From contig NZ_KE383876.1 in NCBI RefSeq assembly GCF_000422565.1, positions 34,803-98,802 of the forward strand: a stretch of DNA of 64,000 bases, in the 5' to 3' direction. The first letter of the stretch is position 1, and each line of letters begins with the position of its first letter. Under the pieces are notes generated by a model. That model saw only the letters and a list, made by a program, of their open reading frames with translations, searched no databases and was not told the DNA's origin. Shown in pieces: positions 34,024-42,899 of the stretch. A program made the position numbers and the translations under genes. This DNA is from Desulfovibrio aminophilus DSM 12254. GTDB taxonomy: Bacteria; Desulfobacterota; Desulfovibrionia; Desulfovibrionales; Desulfovibrionaceae.

Positions 34024-34791
34024 ATGGATGACTGTATCCGCATGCGGCGATCCGCCTTCCCGCGCGGACTGTCGCAAAGCAAGACAGGCCATAGATTTTC
34101 GGTCGACTCCCTGCTCCTGGCCTCCTTTGCGCGAATCCGCCGCAAGGACCGCCTGGGGCTCGATCTGGGCGCCGGCTGCGGGGTGGTGGGGCTGGCCCTG
34201 CTCCTCCTGCACCCGGACCAGAATCTGCGGATCACGGGCCTGGATATCGACCCGGAAATGGCGCGCCACGCATCGATCAATGCGGAACGTCTCGGACTCC
34301 AACAGCACTTCAACATACTGAACGAAGACGTATCGTCATACAGAACGTCAAACAAAACGCCCTATGACTTCGTATCGTGCAACCCGCCCTGGCGCGATCC
34401 CGCAAGCGGGCGGCTGAGCCCCGGGCCGGACAAGGCCCGCGCCCGGGCCGAACTGGACGCCGGGCTGGACGCCTTCGCCTCGGCCGCGTCCCGGGCCCTG
34501 GGCGCGCGGGGCCGCTTCTTCCTGCTCCACACCCCGGATCGCCTGGAGGCCGTGCTGGCCTCCTGCCGGGCCCACGGCCTGGCCCCCAAGCGGCTGCGCC
34601 TCGTCCACGGCCACGCCGAGACCCCGGCCCGGGCGCTCCTCCTGGAGGCCGTGCGCGGCGGCGCGCCGGGGCTCGTCGCGGAGCCGCCGCTCCTGCTCTA
34701 CCAAGGCCCGGAGCCGAACGCCCCGCACACGGAGGCGGCCCTTGCCTTTTGCCCGTTTCTGGGGTGCAATCGGGCGGCAATGAAGGAGTGA
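34024..34791 (+). CDS. TrmN6-like (YfiC) N6-adenine methyltransferase
   Basis: 255 residues, Rossmann-fold class I methyltransferase. Motif I is DLGAGCGVVGL, the acidic end of strand 2 is GLDIDPE, and the catalytic NPPW is the N-P-P-(Y/F/W) tetrad of amino-methyltransferases. It matches the tRNA1(Val) A37 N6-methyltransferase family in order and length. The 5' half is markedly less GC-rich than the 3' half. It ends five bases before the DUF3795 gene, so it starts a dense run of genes up to 38481. Confidence 0.85.
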   Translation: MDDCIRMRRSAFPRGLSQSKTGHRFSVDSLLLASFARIRRKDRLGLDLGAGCGVVGLALLLLHPDQNLRITGLDIDPEMARHASINAERLGLQQHFNILNEDVSSYRTSNKTPYDFVSCNPPWRDPASGRLSPGPDKARARAELDAGLDAFASAASRALGARGRFFLLHTPDRLEAVLASCRAHGLAPKRLRLVHGHAETPARALLLEAVRGGAPGLVAEPPLLLYQGPEPNAPHTEAALAFCPFLGCNRAAMKE

Positions 34792-34795
34792 CCCC

Positions 34796-35242
34796 ATGCG
34801 ACAAGCGCACCTCGCCCGGCTGGCCCCCTGCGGCCTGAACTGCGGCGCCTGCCTGGCTTTTTCCGGCGGCCCCGTGCAGGAGGCGGCCCAGTCCCTGATC
34901 CGCGCCCTGGGCCCCGACTTCGCGCCCTACGCCGAGCGCTTCACGGCCATGAACCCGGTCTTCGCCGACTACCCGGCCTTCGCCCGGCTCTTGGAGTTCC
35001 TGGGCCACGGCTCCTGCGGCGGCTGCCGCCAGTCCGGCTGCCTGTTCCAGGCCTGCGGGGTGCACGCCTGCATCCGAGACAAAGGCCTGGACTTCTGCTT
35101 CCAGTGCGACGACTTTCCCTGCGATGCCCACGGCCTGCCCCCGGCCCTGGCCGAACGCTGGCGGACCAACAACGAGCGCATGCGCGAGGAAGGCCCGGAG
35201 GCCTACTGGCTGCGCATCAAGGACACGCCGAGATACCCGTAG
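34796..35242 (+). CDS. DUF3795 cysteine-rich protein
   Basis: 148 residues with a regular pattern of cysteines: APCGLNCGACLAF, GSCGGCRQSGCLFQACG, HACI and CFQCDDFPCD. This matches the DUF3795 family, which probably binds zinc or an Fe-S cluster; function unknown. The stop codon abuts the start of the Rad50-N-like gene (no gap), so translation may be coupled. Confidence 0.85.
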   Translation: MRQAHLARLAPCGLNCGACLAFSGGPVQEAAQSLIRALGPDFAPYAERFTAMNPVFADYPAFARLLEFLGHGSCGGCRQSGCLFQACGVHACIRDKGLDFCFQCDDFPCDAHGLPPALAERWRTNNERMREEGPEAYWLRIKDTPRYP

Positions 35243-36580
35243 ATGATCGCCCGCCTCGTCCTGGAAAACTTCATGGCCCACGCCCGCACCGAGCTGGAGC
35301 TGGGCCCGGGCGTCACGGCCCTCACCGGCCCCAACAACGTGGGCAAGTCCGCCGTGGTCGAGGCCCTGCGCTGTCTGGCCCAGAACCCCACACCGCGCCA
35401 CGTCATCCGCCACGGGGCCAAGGAGGCCCGCGTGAGCGTCGAGTTGGACGACGGCACGCGCGTGGTCTGGATCAGGAAGAAGGCCGGCGCGGGCTACCAG
35501 CTCTGGCGGCCCGGGGCCGAGGCCCCCGAGGAGTTCTGGAAACTCGGGCGCGGCGGCGTGCCCGATGAAATTCGCGAGGCCCTGCGCCTGGAGACCGTGG
35601 TCCTGGAGAATCGCGACGACGCCATCGACGTGCATCTCGGCAACCAGCGCCGCCCCATCTTTCTGCTCGACGAACCGCCCTCGACCGCGGCCGCCTTCTT
35701 CGCCGCCTCCAGCGAGAGCGCCCACCTCCTGGCCATGCAGGACTCGCTCAAGCGCCGCGCCGCCGACGCCCGCCGGGACCAGGCCAAGGCGACCGCCCGC
35801 CTGTCGGCCATCGAGGACGCCCTGGACCGCCTCTCCGGCCTGCCGGACCTCGATCTGGCCCTGGCCGAGGCCCGCGACAAGGAAGAACTGCTGCGCCGTT
35901 CCGGCGAGGGCATCCCGGCCCTGGAGGACTGGCTCTCCCGGCGCACGGAGCTGAAGCGCGGGGCCGAGGCCGCCGCCCGCCGCGCCCGCGTCCTGGAGCC
36001 CCTGGCCGCCCCGCCCGCGCCCGCGCCCGTGGACCGTCTCGCCGCCCTCGGCCGCGACCTGCGCTCCGCCCGCGTCGCCCGCGAATCGACCCAGGCCAGG
36101 GCAACCGCCCTGGCGACCCTTTCGGAACCCGCCACCCCGGCCGCGACCGCGCGGCCCGCCGGGATTCTGGCCGAGCTGCGCGGCCTGCTCCGGCAGCGCG
36201 CGGCCGTGCTGGCCCGAACCGCCGCCCTGGCCCCCCTGGCCGAGGCCCCGGCTCCGGCCTCCACACTCCGCGTCGCGGAACTGGCCCAGGGCATCCGGGC
36301 CTTGAAGGCCAAGGAAAAAGCCCTCTCCGGCCGGTTCGCGGCTCTGGCCGGGCTGCGTGAATCCCCAACCGTCCGCAAGGCCGACGCCCTGGCCGAGATC
36401 CTGCGCCGCCTGTCCGAGTCCCGGGCCGCCCAGGACGCGGCCCGCAAGGCCTCCGAGGATTGCGCCGCGCGGCTCGAGACCCTGCGCGCCGAAATAGCCG
36501 CCCGGCTCGACGCCGTCGGCGTCTGTCCCACCTGCGGCGCGGGCCTGGAGCTGCACCGCTTCATCCGGGAGGACGCATGA
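35243..36580 (+). CDS. Rad50/SbcC-like N-terminal ATPase half with zinc-hook-type CxxC
   Basis: 445 residues. Residues 1-36 are the N-terminal lobe of a Rad50/SMC-type ATPase: MIARLVLENFMAHARTELEL followed by the Walker A GPNNVGKS at 29-36. Long Ala/Arg/Glu-rich helical segments (about 165-425) look like coiled coil. The protein ends 15 residues after VCPTCGAG (Cys428, Cys431), the CxxC of a Rad50-type zinc hook. There is no signature motif, Walker B or C-terminal lobe; these are in the gene at 37825. It overlaps the Mre11-like gene by four bases (ATGA). Confidence 0.85.
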   Translation: MIARLVLENFMAHARTELELGPGVTALTGPNNVGKSAVVEALRCLAQNPTPRHVIRHGAKEARVSVELDDGTRVVWIRKKAGAGYQLWRPGAEAPEEFWKLGRGGVPDEIREALRLETVVLENRDDAIDVHLGNQRRPIFLLDEPPSTAAAFFAASSESAHLLAMQDSLKRRAADARRDQAKATARLSAIEDALDRLSGLPDLDLALAEARDKEELLRRSGEGIPALEDWLSRRTELKRGAEAAARRARVLEPLAAPPAPAPVDRLAALGRDLRSARVARESTQARATALATLSEPATPAATARPAGILAELRGLLRQRAAVLARTAALAPLAEAPAPASTLRVAELAQGIRALKAKEKALSGRFAALAGLRESPTVRKADALAEILRRLSESRAAQDAARKASEDCAARLETLRAEIAARLDAVGVCPTCGAGLELHRFIREDA

Positions 36581-37533
36581 GCCTGCCCCGCGTCCGGGCC
36601 TCGGGCCTGCTCTTCGCCGCCGACCCCCACGTGGCCGACACGCCCCCGGGCCAGCGCCTGCCCGGCTACCGCGAGCAGATTCTGGACAAGCTGGCTGCCT
36701 GGCTCGGCCTGGCCCGCGAGCTGGACGCCCTGCCCGTGCTCCTGGGCGACCTCTTCCACTGGCCGCGCGAGAACTCCAACGCCCTGCTGGTGGCGCTCAT
36801 GCGCCTGTTCACGCCCCAGCGGCCCTTCGTCCTGGTGGGCAACCACGACAAGCACCTGGCCCGGCTCACCAGCGACGTGTCCCTCTCCGTGCTGGCCGAG
36901 GCCGGGGCCGTGCGGCTCCTGGACGAGCCCGGGCCCGCCTTCGTCCTGGAAACCCCCGGCGGCGAAGCCCTCATCGGCGCGAGTCCCGACGGCTCTCCCC
37001 TGCCCGCGCGCTTCGAGCGCGCCCCCGGCGATCCCGGAACCGTGGTCTGGCTCACGCACCACAACATCCGCTTCCCGGAGTTCGAGACCCGGGCCCACGG
37101 CATCCACGAGCTGCCGGGCATCGACCTGGTGGTCAACGGCCACATCCACCGGCCCCAGCCCGACGTGCGCGCCGGGACCACGCTCTGGGTCAACCCCGGC
37201 AACACCACCCGGCTGACCTTCACCCGCCGCTCCCAGGAGCGCCGTCCGGCCGTGTTCTTCTGGGCCCCGGGCCGCGACGGCCTGGAGCGCCGCGAGCTGC
37301 CCTTCCTGCCCTTCGAACAGGTCTTCCCGGACCAGGAGTTCCCGCCCGAGGAGCAGGAGACCGAGGGCGAATCCCGCTTCATCCAGGGCCTGGAGCGTCT
37401 GGCCTGGCGGCGCACCGGCGAGGGCACCGGGCTGAAGCAGTTCCTGCAAGCCAACCTGAACCCCGAACTCCCGGAGAGCGCGCTCGTCTGGGAGCTGTAC
37501 GAGGAGGTCGTGCATGGTTCCGAAGCAGAATGA
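36577..37533 (+). CDS. Mre11/SbcD-like metallophosphoesterase
   Basis: 318 residues, shorter than typical SbcD. The phosphoesterase metal motifs are all present: DPH (Asp16, His18), GDLFHW (Asp58), GNHD (89-91 for NHD), WLTHHN and GHIH (His189, His191). In the Mre11-Rad50 family this subunit is the Mn-dependent nuclease. The C-terminal region (about 245-318) is acidic and helical and may bind the coiled-coil base of the partner. It sits between the two halves of a Rad50-like ATPase, with overlaps on both sides (ATGA upstream, 20 bp downstream), so complex formation is very likely. Confidence 0.88.
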   Translation: MSLPRVRASGLLFAADPHVADTPPGQRLPGYREQILDKLAAWLGLARELDALPVLLGDLFHWPRENSNALLVALMRLFTPQRPFVLVGNHDKHLARLTSDVSLSVLAEAGAVRLLDEPGPAFVLETPGGEALIGASPDGSPLPARFERAPGDPGTVVWLTHHNIRFPEFETRAHGIHELPGIDLVVNGHIHRPQPDVRAGTTLWVNPGNTTRLTFTRRSQERRPAVFFWAPGRDGLERRELPFLPFEQVFPDQEFPPEEQETEGESRFIQGLERLAWRRTGEGTGLKQFLQANLNPELPESALVWELYEEVVHGSEAE

Positions 37534-37828
37534 GGACCAGGCCCTGGAGGCCGAGCTGGAGGCGTTGCGCCGCCGCTACGAAGGACTCAAGGAGCAGAAG
37601 GTCCGCCTGGAGCAGGACCAGGCCCATCTGGCCCGCCGCATCGCCGAGCTGGAGGAGGCCGCCCGCGCCGAGTTCGGCACCGCCGACCCGGCCGAGCTGG
37701 AACGCCTCCTGGAAGAACGCCGGGCCGAGAACCGGCGTCTGGTGGAGGACTACCGCAAGCATCTGCAAGGCATCCAGGACGGCCTCTCGGCCATTGAGGC
37801 CCAAGCCTCGCGGGACGAACGCCGGTGA
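37514..37828 (+). CDS. Small coiled-coil protein of the split Rad50-like operon
   Basis: 104 residues, almost entirely heptad-like charged helix (LEAELEALRRRYEGLKEQ, LARRIAELEEAARAEF) with no cysteine. It overlaps the Mre11-like gene by 20 bp and the following ATPase gene by four (ATGA). A coiled-coil bridging or extending the arms of the split ATPase is a reasonable inference. No known family is recognised. Confidence 0.75.
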   Translation: MVPKQNEDQALEAELEALRRRYEGLKEQKVRLEQDQAHLARRIAELEEAARAEFGTADPAELERLLEERRAENRRLVEDYRKHLQGIQDGLSAIEAQASRDERR

Positions 37829-38481
37829 ACGATCCGCAAGCCTCCCCCATGCCCGACGCGCGCGCCCTGGAGCGCCGTCTGGACCGGCTCCAGGCCCGGG
37901 CCGAATCCCTGGCCGCCGAGCACGGCCGCGTCCGCGCCGAGGAGGCCGCCCTCGCGGCCTTCCTGGACCTCGCGCCCCGCGCGGCCCGCACCCTGGAAAA
38001 CCTGGCCACGGCCCTGTTCGGCGAGCTGCTGGACGAGATCGAGGCCAACCTGACCTACGCCGTGCGCGAAATCCTGGGCCAGGACCGCACCGTCACCAGC
38101 CTGCGCGAGGTCAAGAACAACCGCCTCCAGGTCACCTTCCAGATCCACGCCGGGGACCAGCCCGAGAACCTGGAGGACATCCTCCACGGCCAGGGCGGCA
38201 GCGTCTGCAACATCCTCTCCGTGGGCCTGCGGCTCATCGCCCTGTCCCAGCTCGACCCAGCCCGGCACCGGCCCTTCCTGGTCCTCGACGAACAGGACTG
38301 CTGGCTGCGGCCCGCCCTGGTGCCCCGCTTCATGAAGTGCATCGCCGAGATCGCCAAGCGTCTCAACCTCCAGGTCCTGGTCATCAGCCACCACCCCCTG
38401 GACCTGTTCGTCAACGCCTGCGACCGCGTCCTCACCCTGGTCCCCGACCGCCTCCTCGGCGCGGGCTTCGCCCGTTCGTAG
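37825..38481 (+). CDS. Rad50/SMC-like C-terminal ATPase half
   Basis: 218 residues. A short helical N-terminus (about 10-85) is followed by the C-terminal lobe of an ABC/Rad50-type ATPase. The signature-like region is GQGGSVCNILSVGLRLIAL (122-140), Walker B is FLVLDEQD (151-158, Asp155/Glu156) and the switch His is in VISHHPLDLF (189-190). It has no Walker A, which is found in the protein encoded at 35243. The two should form one composite ATPase head. The stop is followed directly by a family-1 repeat. Confidence 0.82.
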   Translation: MNDPQASPMPDARALERRLDRLQARAESLAAEHGRVRAEEAALAAFLDLAPRAARTLENLATALFGELLDEIEANLTYAVREILGQDRTVTSLREVKNNRLQVTFQIHAGDQPENLEDILHGQGGSVCNILSVGLRLIALSQLDPARHRPFLVLDEQDCWLRPALVPRFMKCIAEIAKRLNLQVLVISHHPLDLFVNACDRVLTLVPDRLLGAGFARS

Positions 38482-38600
38482 AAAACCGAAGAAGCTCCCA
38501 TCCCCTGTCTTTCTGAAGACCGGCTTCGCCGCCCCCTTCGGGGGTTCATGGAACAGCCAAGAGGCTTTCGCCTCTCCCGCCACCCTCCCTTTCCTCGAAA
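38476..38600. repeat. Two family-1 repeats ending the split Rad50-like operon
   Basis: The first (TTCGTAGAAAACCGAAGAAG, CTGTCTTTCTGAAG) contains the stop codon; the second has CCCCCTTCGGGGG, TTCATGGAACAGCCAAGAGG and a diverged right arm. The remaining 320 bp up to the MCP gene are AT-richer and hold its leader; I see no gene there. Confidence 0.78.
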
Positions 38601-38921
38601 ATGGGATAGGCGATCCTTATTTCCTTCGATTCAGGAATATTCGATTGGAAAATATGAGCGAGTGCCCCCTTTGACGCGCGAAAACGCCCCAAAAATGACG
38701 AGCGAGGAGGCAATCGGCACCAGCTTTTTTTTCGCGATACAGAATACCCTTGCAACGCAATGATTCCTCAAGACAGCTTTATTTTCTCAAAATTGTGACA
38801 GACATCCCCTTGCCTGCCGCAGATCTTCTGATAGGGATTTTCCCTGCCGCCGCGCTGCCATCGGGGGGAGCGCACGGCGCAACGCCACTTCCTCACCTTC
38901 TCTTCATTTCAGGGGAAACGC

Positions 38922-41237
38922 ATGTTCCGCAAGAGTCTCGCATCCGTGTTCATCGCCTCCGTGGCCCTGGCCCTGGTTCTGACCATGGCCGCCATCATCC
39001 TCTACGTCACCGACTCCTCCTACCACATGGCCCTGAGCCTGGAAGAACAGGCCATGCGCCAGTCGGCCACCTCCGCCCGCGACTCCCTGGGCCTCTATGT
39101 GGAGAACGCCAAGGGCATGATCCAGTCCCTGGCCGGGCAACGCCTCGTGCGCGAGGCCTTCTCCGGCGACACGGCCCCGGCCCGGAAGCGCCTGGCGGAA
39201 ACCCTGCGGGCCAATCCCAACGTCTGGAGCATCATCGTCTTCGACGACAAGGGACTGGTCATCGCCGGGGTCAACGCCGACGGCCAGGACCTGTCGGGCC
39301 AGAGCCGCGCCGACCGGGACTACTTCCAGGCCGTCATGTCCGGCCAGGACCTCTTTCTGGGCAAGACCATCATCACGGCCAAGAGCGGCGGCGGCCACGT
39401 CCACATCCTCACGGCCGTCAAGGCCGTGCGCGACGACTCCGGCAAGATCATCGGCGGTATCGGCATCTACCCCCGCTGGGAGACCTTCACCGGCGTGTTC
39501 GTCGACCGCGCCCGCTTCGGTGAAAACGGCTACGGCTTCATGCTCGACGCCAAGGGTCGGATCATCGCCCACGCCGTGGACAAGTCGCTCATGCTCAAGG
39601 ACCTCTCCGATCAGACCTTCGTCAAAAAGGCCTTGGCGACCAAGAACGGCGCTTTCTTCTATGATTGGAAGGGCGAGTCCAAATACCTGGCCGTGGAGAC
39701 CGACCCGGCCACCGGCTGGGCCATCTGCATGAGCGCCTATGTCTCCGAACTCACCGAGACCGCCGCGACCCAACGCAACATGCTCATCGGCATCGGCGCG
39801 GCCGCCGCCCTCACGCTCACCGGCATCATCTTCCTCATCATGAACCGCCTCGTGGTCCGGCCCATCCAGGCCATCGAGACCTTCACCGCGGCCATCGCCA
39901 AGGACGACTTCACGGCCGTCCTGCCCACGGGGTTCCGCTTCGAGTTCGCCCACTTGGCCGAGAACATCCGCACCATGGTGGCGGAACTCAAGAACAAGCT
40001 CGGCTTCGCCCGGGGCGTCCTGGCGGGCTTCGTCCTGCCCTGCGCCGTCTTCGACCGCGACAACCGCCTGACCTTCACCAACGGGCACATGCTCAAGGCC
40101 CTGGACAAGAACGGCAAGCCCGCCGACTACTTCGGCCAGACCTCGGGCGAGTTCGCCCACGGCGATACGGCGCGCGACACCATCTCGGCCAGGGCCTTGC
40201 GCGAGAAACGCAGCCTCCAGGCCGAGATCGACCACACCAGCGCCAAGGGGGCCACGAAGATCTTCGACGTGACGAGCACGCCCATCAACGACCTGGACGG
40301 CGACCTCATCGGCGTGCTGGCCGTCTGGTTCGAACTGACCGATATCCGCGCCCAGCAGAAGAAGATCGCCGAGCAGAACGAAAAGATCGCCAAGGCCGCG
40401 GCGGAGGCCAACACGATCTCGGACCAGGTGGCCTCGGCCTCCGAGGAACTCTCGGCCCAGATCGAACAGTCCAGCCGGGGTTCCGAGGAGCAGCGCTCGC
40501 GCACCGGCGAGGCCGCCACGGCCATGGAGGAGATGAACGCCACGGTCATGGAGGTGGCCAAAAGCGCCTCCCAGGCCGCCGGACTGGCCGACACCGCCCG
40601 CAACAAGGCCCAGGAGGGCGAACGGCTGGTGGGCGAGGTGGTGACCACCATCACCCGGATCAATGAACAGACCGAAACCCTCAAGGCCGACATGACCGAA
40701 CTCGGCAAGCAGGCCGAGGGCATCGGCCAGATCATGAACGTCATCGCCGACATCGCGGACCAGACCAACCTCCTGGCCCTGAACGCCGCCATCGAGGCCG
40801 CCCGCGCGGGCGAGGCCGGACGCGGCTTCGCCGTCGTGGCCGACGAGGTCCGCAAGCTGGCCGAAAAGACCATGACCGCCACCAGCGAGGTCGGGGCCTA
40901 CATCAAGGCCGTGCAGGACAGCGCGCGCAAGAACATCCAGGGCACCGAGGCCACGGTCCTGGCCGTCACCGCCGGCACCCAGACCGCCGAGAAGTCCGGC
41001 GAGGCCCTGCGCGAGATCGTGGAGATGGTCGAGAAGACCGCCGACCAGGTGCGCTCCATCGCCACGGCCAGCGAACAACAGTCCGCGGCCAGCGAACAGA
41101 TCAGCCGCTCCACCGAGGAGATCAACCGCATCGCCTCGGAAACCGCCGAGGCCATGACCCAGTCCGCCCAGGCCGTCTCCGACCTGTCCCGGCTGGCCCA
41201 GACCCTCAAGACCACCATCGACGACATGCGCCAATAG
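38922..41237 (+). CDS. Methyl-accepting chemotaxis protein (Cache, PAS)
   Basis: 771 residues. N-terminal membrane helix (about 5-30), periplasmic double-Cache-type sensor (about 35-285; [29 protein letters not shown]), second helix (about 287-308), HAMP-like linker, a cytoplasmic PAS domain ([17 protein letters not shown] and on), then the MCP signalling hairpin with its strictly conserved tip ([21 protein letters not shown]) and [16 protein letters not shown]. No C-terminal CheR-tether pentapeptide. AGGGGAAACGC precedes the ATG. Ligand unknown, probably an organic acid or amino acid as for many Cache sensors. Confidence 0.96.
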   Translation: MFRKSLASVFIASVALALVLTMAAIILYVTDSSYHMALSLEEQAMRQSATSARDSLGLYVENAKGMIQSLAGQRLVREAFSGDTAPARKRLAETLRANPNVWSIIVFDDKGLVIAGVNADGQDLSGQSRADRDYFQAVMSGQDLFLGKTIITAKSGGGHVHILTAVKAVRDDSGKIIGGIGIYPRWETFTGVFVDRARFGENGYGFMLDAKGRIIAHAVDKSLMLKDLSDQTFVKKALATKNGAFFYDWKGESKYLAVETDPATGWAICMSAYVSELTETAATQRNMLIGIGAAAALTLTGIIFLIMNRLVVRPIQAIETFTAAIAKDDFTAVLPTGFRFEFAHLAENIRTMVAELKNKLGFARGVLAGFVLPCAVFDRDNRLTFTNGHMLKALDKNGKPADYFGQTSGEFAHGDTARDTISARALREKRSLQAEIDHTSAKGATKIFDVTSTPINDLDGDLIGVLAVWFELTDIRAQQKKIAEQNEKIAKAAAEANTISDQVASASEELSAQIEQSSRGSEEQRSRTGEAATAMEEMNATVMEVAKSASQAAGLADTARNKAQEGERLVGEVVTTITRINEQTETLKADMTELGKQAEGIGQIMNVIADIADQTNLLALNAAIEAARAGEAGRGFAVVADEVRKLAEKTMTATSEVGAYIKAVQDSARKNIQGTEATVLAVTAGTQTAEKSGEALREIVEMVEKTADQVRSIATASEQQSAASEQISRSTEEINRIASETAEAMTQSAQAVSDLSRLAQTLKTTIDDMRQ

Positions 41238-41265
41238 GCCCCTTCGGGGCGTTCCAGAAAGACGG

Positions 41266-41301
41266 AAAGGCGGGAGACAGATTCCCGCCTTTCTCTTTTT
41301 T
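41266..41301 (+). terminator. Intrinsic terminator after the first MCP gene
   Basis: Stem AAAGGCGGGA / TCCCGCCTTT followed by CTCTTTTTT. The stem is the same core as in the family-1 repeats. Confidence 0.88.
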
Positions 41302-41309
41302 CCGCCTTT

Positions 41310-41445
41310 CCCGCCTTCGGCGGTTCATGGGACGGCCAAGAGGCTTTCAGCTCTCCGCCTTTCTGGAAACCGGCGCCGCCTTCGGCGGTTCATGGAAAAC
41401 CAAAGAGGCTCTCGCCTCTCAGCTTTTCTGAAACGGGGCGGAGCC
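41310..41445. repeat. Two family-1 repeats overlapping the 3' end of cobB
   Basis: CCGCCTTCGGCGG with TTCATGGGACGGCCAAGAGG and CTCCGCCTTTCTGGAAA; then a second CCGCCTTCGGCGG with TTCATGGAAAACCAAAGAGG, CAGCTTTTCTGAAA and CGGGGCGGAGCCCC. The second provides the stop and last residues (SAPFQKS) of cobB. Confidence 0.82.
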
Positions 41446-42189
41446 CCCCAGCAGTTCCGTCAGGGCCGCCAGGGTCTCGGCGGCCGGGCCCTGGAGAAAG
41501 ATGTCCGTGACCGCGTCCGTGAAGTGCGAGGGCCGGACGTTGATCTCCACGATGGTCGCGCCGTGGCGGCGGGCTTCCTGGGGGATGTAGGCCGCCGGGT
41601 AGACCTCGCCCGTGCTGCCCACCACGAGGCAGCACTTGCTGAACCGCGCCAGGGAGAGCGAGGCCTCCTGAACCTCGGCGGGAATGGCCTCGCCGAAGAA
41701 GATGAAGTCCGGCTTGAGCAGCCCGCCGCAGGCCGGGCAGCGCGGCGGCAGATCCTCCAGGCTCACCGCGCCCAGGGTCGGGGTCCGGCCGCACTCCAGG
41801 CAGCGCAGCCGCCGCATGTTGCCGTGGAACTCGTAGACCACGCGGCTCCCGGCGGCCTGGTGCAGGCCGTCGATGTTCTGGGTCACGATCCCGGACAGCC
41901 GCCCGGCGCGCTCCAGCCGCGAGAGGGCCTCGTGGCCCGCGTTGGGCCGGGCGCGGCCCAGGGTGTCGAAGAAGATTTCCTTGATGACCCGCCAGGACTC
42001 CAGCGGACGGGCGCGGAACGCGCCGATCTCGAACAGGGCGGGGTCGATCGTGGTCCACAGCCCGCCCGGGCCCCGGAACGGCGGGATGCCGCTCTGCACG
42101 GACATGCCCGCGCCGGTGAAGGCCATGGGGTGGCTGCCGCGCAGAGCCTCGGCGGCTTCGAGAAGGCGATGGCGCTCGGGCAGGGACAT
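41419..42189 (-). CDS. cobB: NAD-dependent protein deacylase (sirtuin, CobB-like)
   Basis: 256 residues. Sirtuin motifs: [23 protein letters not shown], the catalytic His in [10 protein letters not shown], zinc-binding pairs CLEC and CPAC, and [18 protein letters not shown]. It removes acyl groups from lysines using NAD. The start MSLPER has GGGGAGGAAGC upstream. Its tail and stop come from a family-1 repeat. A GNAT-deacetylase fusion gene lies about 4.5 kb away, so two lysine-deacylation systems occur close together. Confidence 0.95.
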   Translation of the reverse strand: MSLPERHRLLEAAEALRGSHPMAFTGAGMSVQSGIPPFRGPGGLWTTIDPALFEIGAFRARPLESWRVIKEIFFDTLGRARPNAGHEALSRLERAGRLSGIVTQNIDGLHQAAGSRVVYEFHGNMRRLRCLECGRTPTLGAVSLEDLPPRCPACGGLLKPDFIFFGEAIPAEVQEASLSLARFSKCCLVVGSTGEVYPAAYIPQEARRHGATIVEINVRPSHFTDAVTDIFLQGPAAETLAALTELLGGSAPFQKS

Positions 42190-42265
42190 GCTTCCTCCCC
42201 CGGGCCGTGCGTCGCGGCCCCTGGCCCCGGGCATAGCACCCCCGGACCCGGGCCCGCAACAGGCC

Positions 42266-42694
42266 TCAGCGCAGGGCCGAGCGGGTCCAGGTCACGATGT
42301 CCCCGGCGCGCATGGCCCCGGACTGCCGGGCCAGCTCCCGGCCGTCGCGGAAGAGAATCAGCGTGGGGATGGACTGCACGCCGTAACGCGCGCCCAGGGC
42401 CTGCTGCTCCTCGGTGTTCACCTTGCCGAGGCGCACCGTGGGCCCAAGCAGACCGGCGGCCTGCTCGAAGGCCGGCCCCATCACCCGGCAGGGCCCGCAC
42501 CAGGGGGCCCAGAAATCCACCAGCAGGGGCAGGGAGTCGCGGAGCAGCAGACGCTCCAGGCCGGTGGCGTCCAGATGCAGGGGGGCGTGGCCCCCGGCCA
42601 GGGGCAGGCCGCACTTGCCGCACACGGCCCGCTCCAAACGTTGCGGGTCGGCGCGGTTCACGGCCCAGCAGGAGGGACAAATGATATTCTTCAT
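42266..42694 (-). CDS. trxC: Thioredoxin 2 (TrxC-type, zinc-binding)
   Basis: 142 residues. The N-terminal zinc ribbon (Cys6, Cys9, Cys25, Cys28) followed by a thioredoxin fold with the active site WCGPC at 65-69 is diagnostic for thioredoxin 2. The cis-Pro motif is SIPTLILF. It reduces disulfides in the cytoplasm. The start MKNIICPSC matches known relatives; an in-frame ATG six codons upstream (MIIKKI) is the alternative. It precedes cobB on the same strand across 76 bp. Confidence 0.93.
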   Translation of the reverse strand: MKNIICPSCWAVNRADPQRLERAVCGKCGLPLAGGHAPLHLDATGLERLLLRDSLPLLVDFWAPWCGPCRVMGPAFEQAAGLLGPTVRLGKVNTEEQQALGARYGVQSIPTLILFRDGRELARQSGAMRAGDIVTWTRSALR

Positions 42695-42899
42695 GATTTT
42701 TTTTATAATCATCCCGCGCCACTCGACAAGGAGAATCCGGCATGTTTCGGGAATGCAGCAACCGCGAAACCCGCGCGGCGATCGCCGAAATGATATACCA
42801 GGCTGAATTATAAGACATGTCATTCATTCCAGCGTGGACACGAATCCCGCCCCCGCGCTAAACTGTCCCTGAATCTTCACCTTCATGAAGGGGGATCAC

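Noticed and set aside
35243-36580. Simple frameshifted sbcC
   Set aside because: The C-terminal half has its own start overlapping the preceding gene, a separate nuclease gene and a coiled-coil gene lie between the halves, and neither half shows decay.
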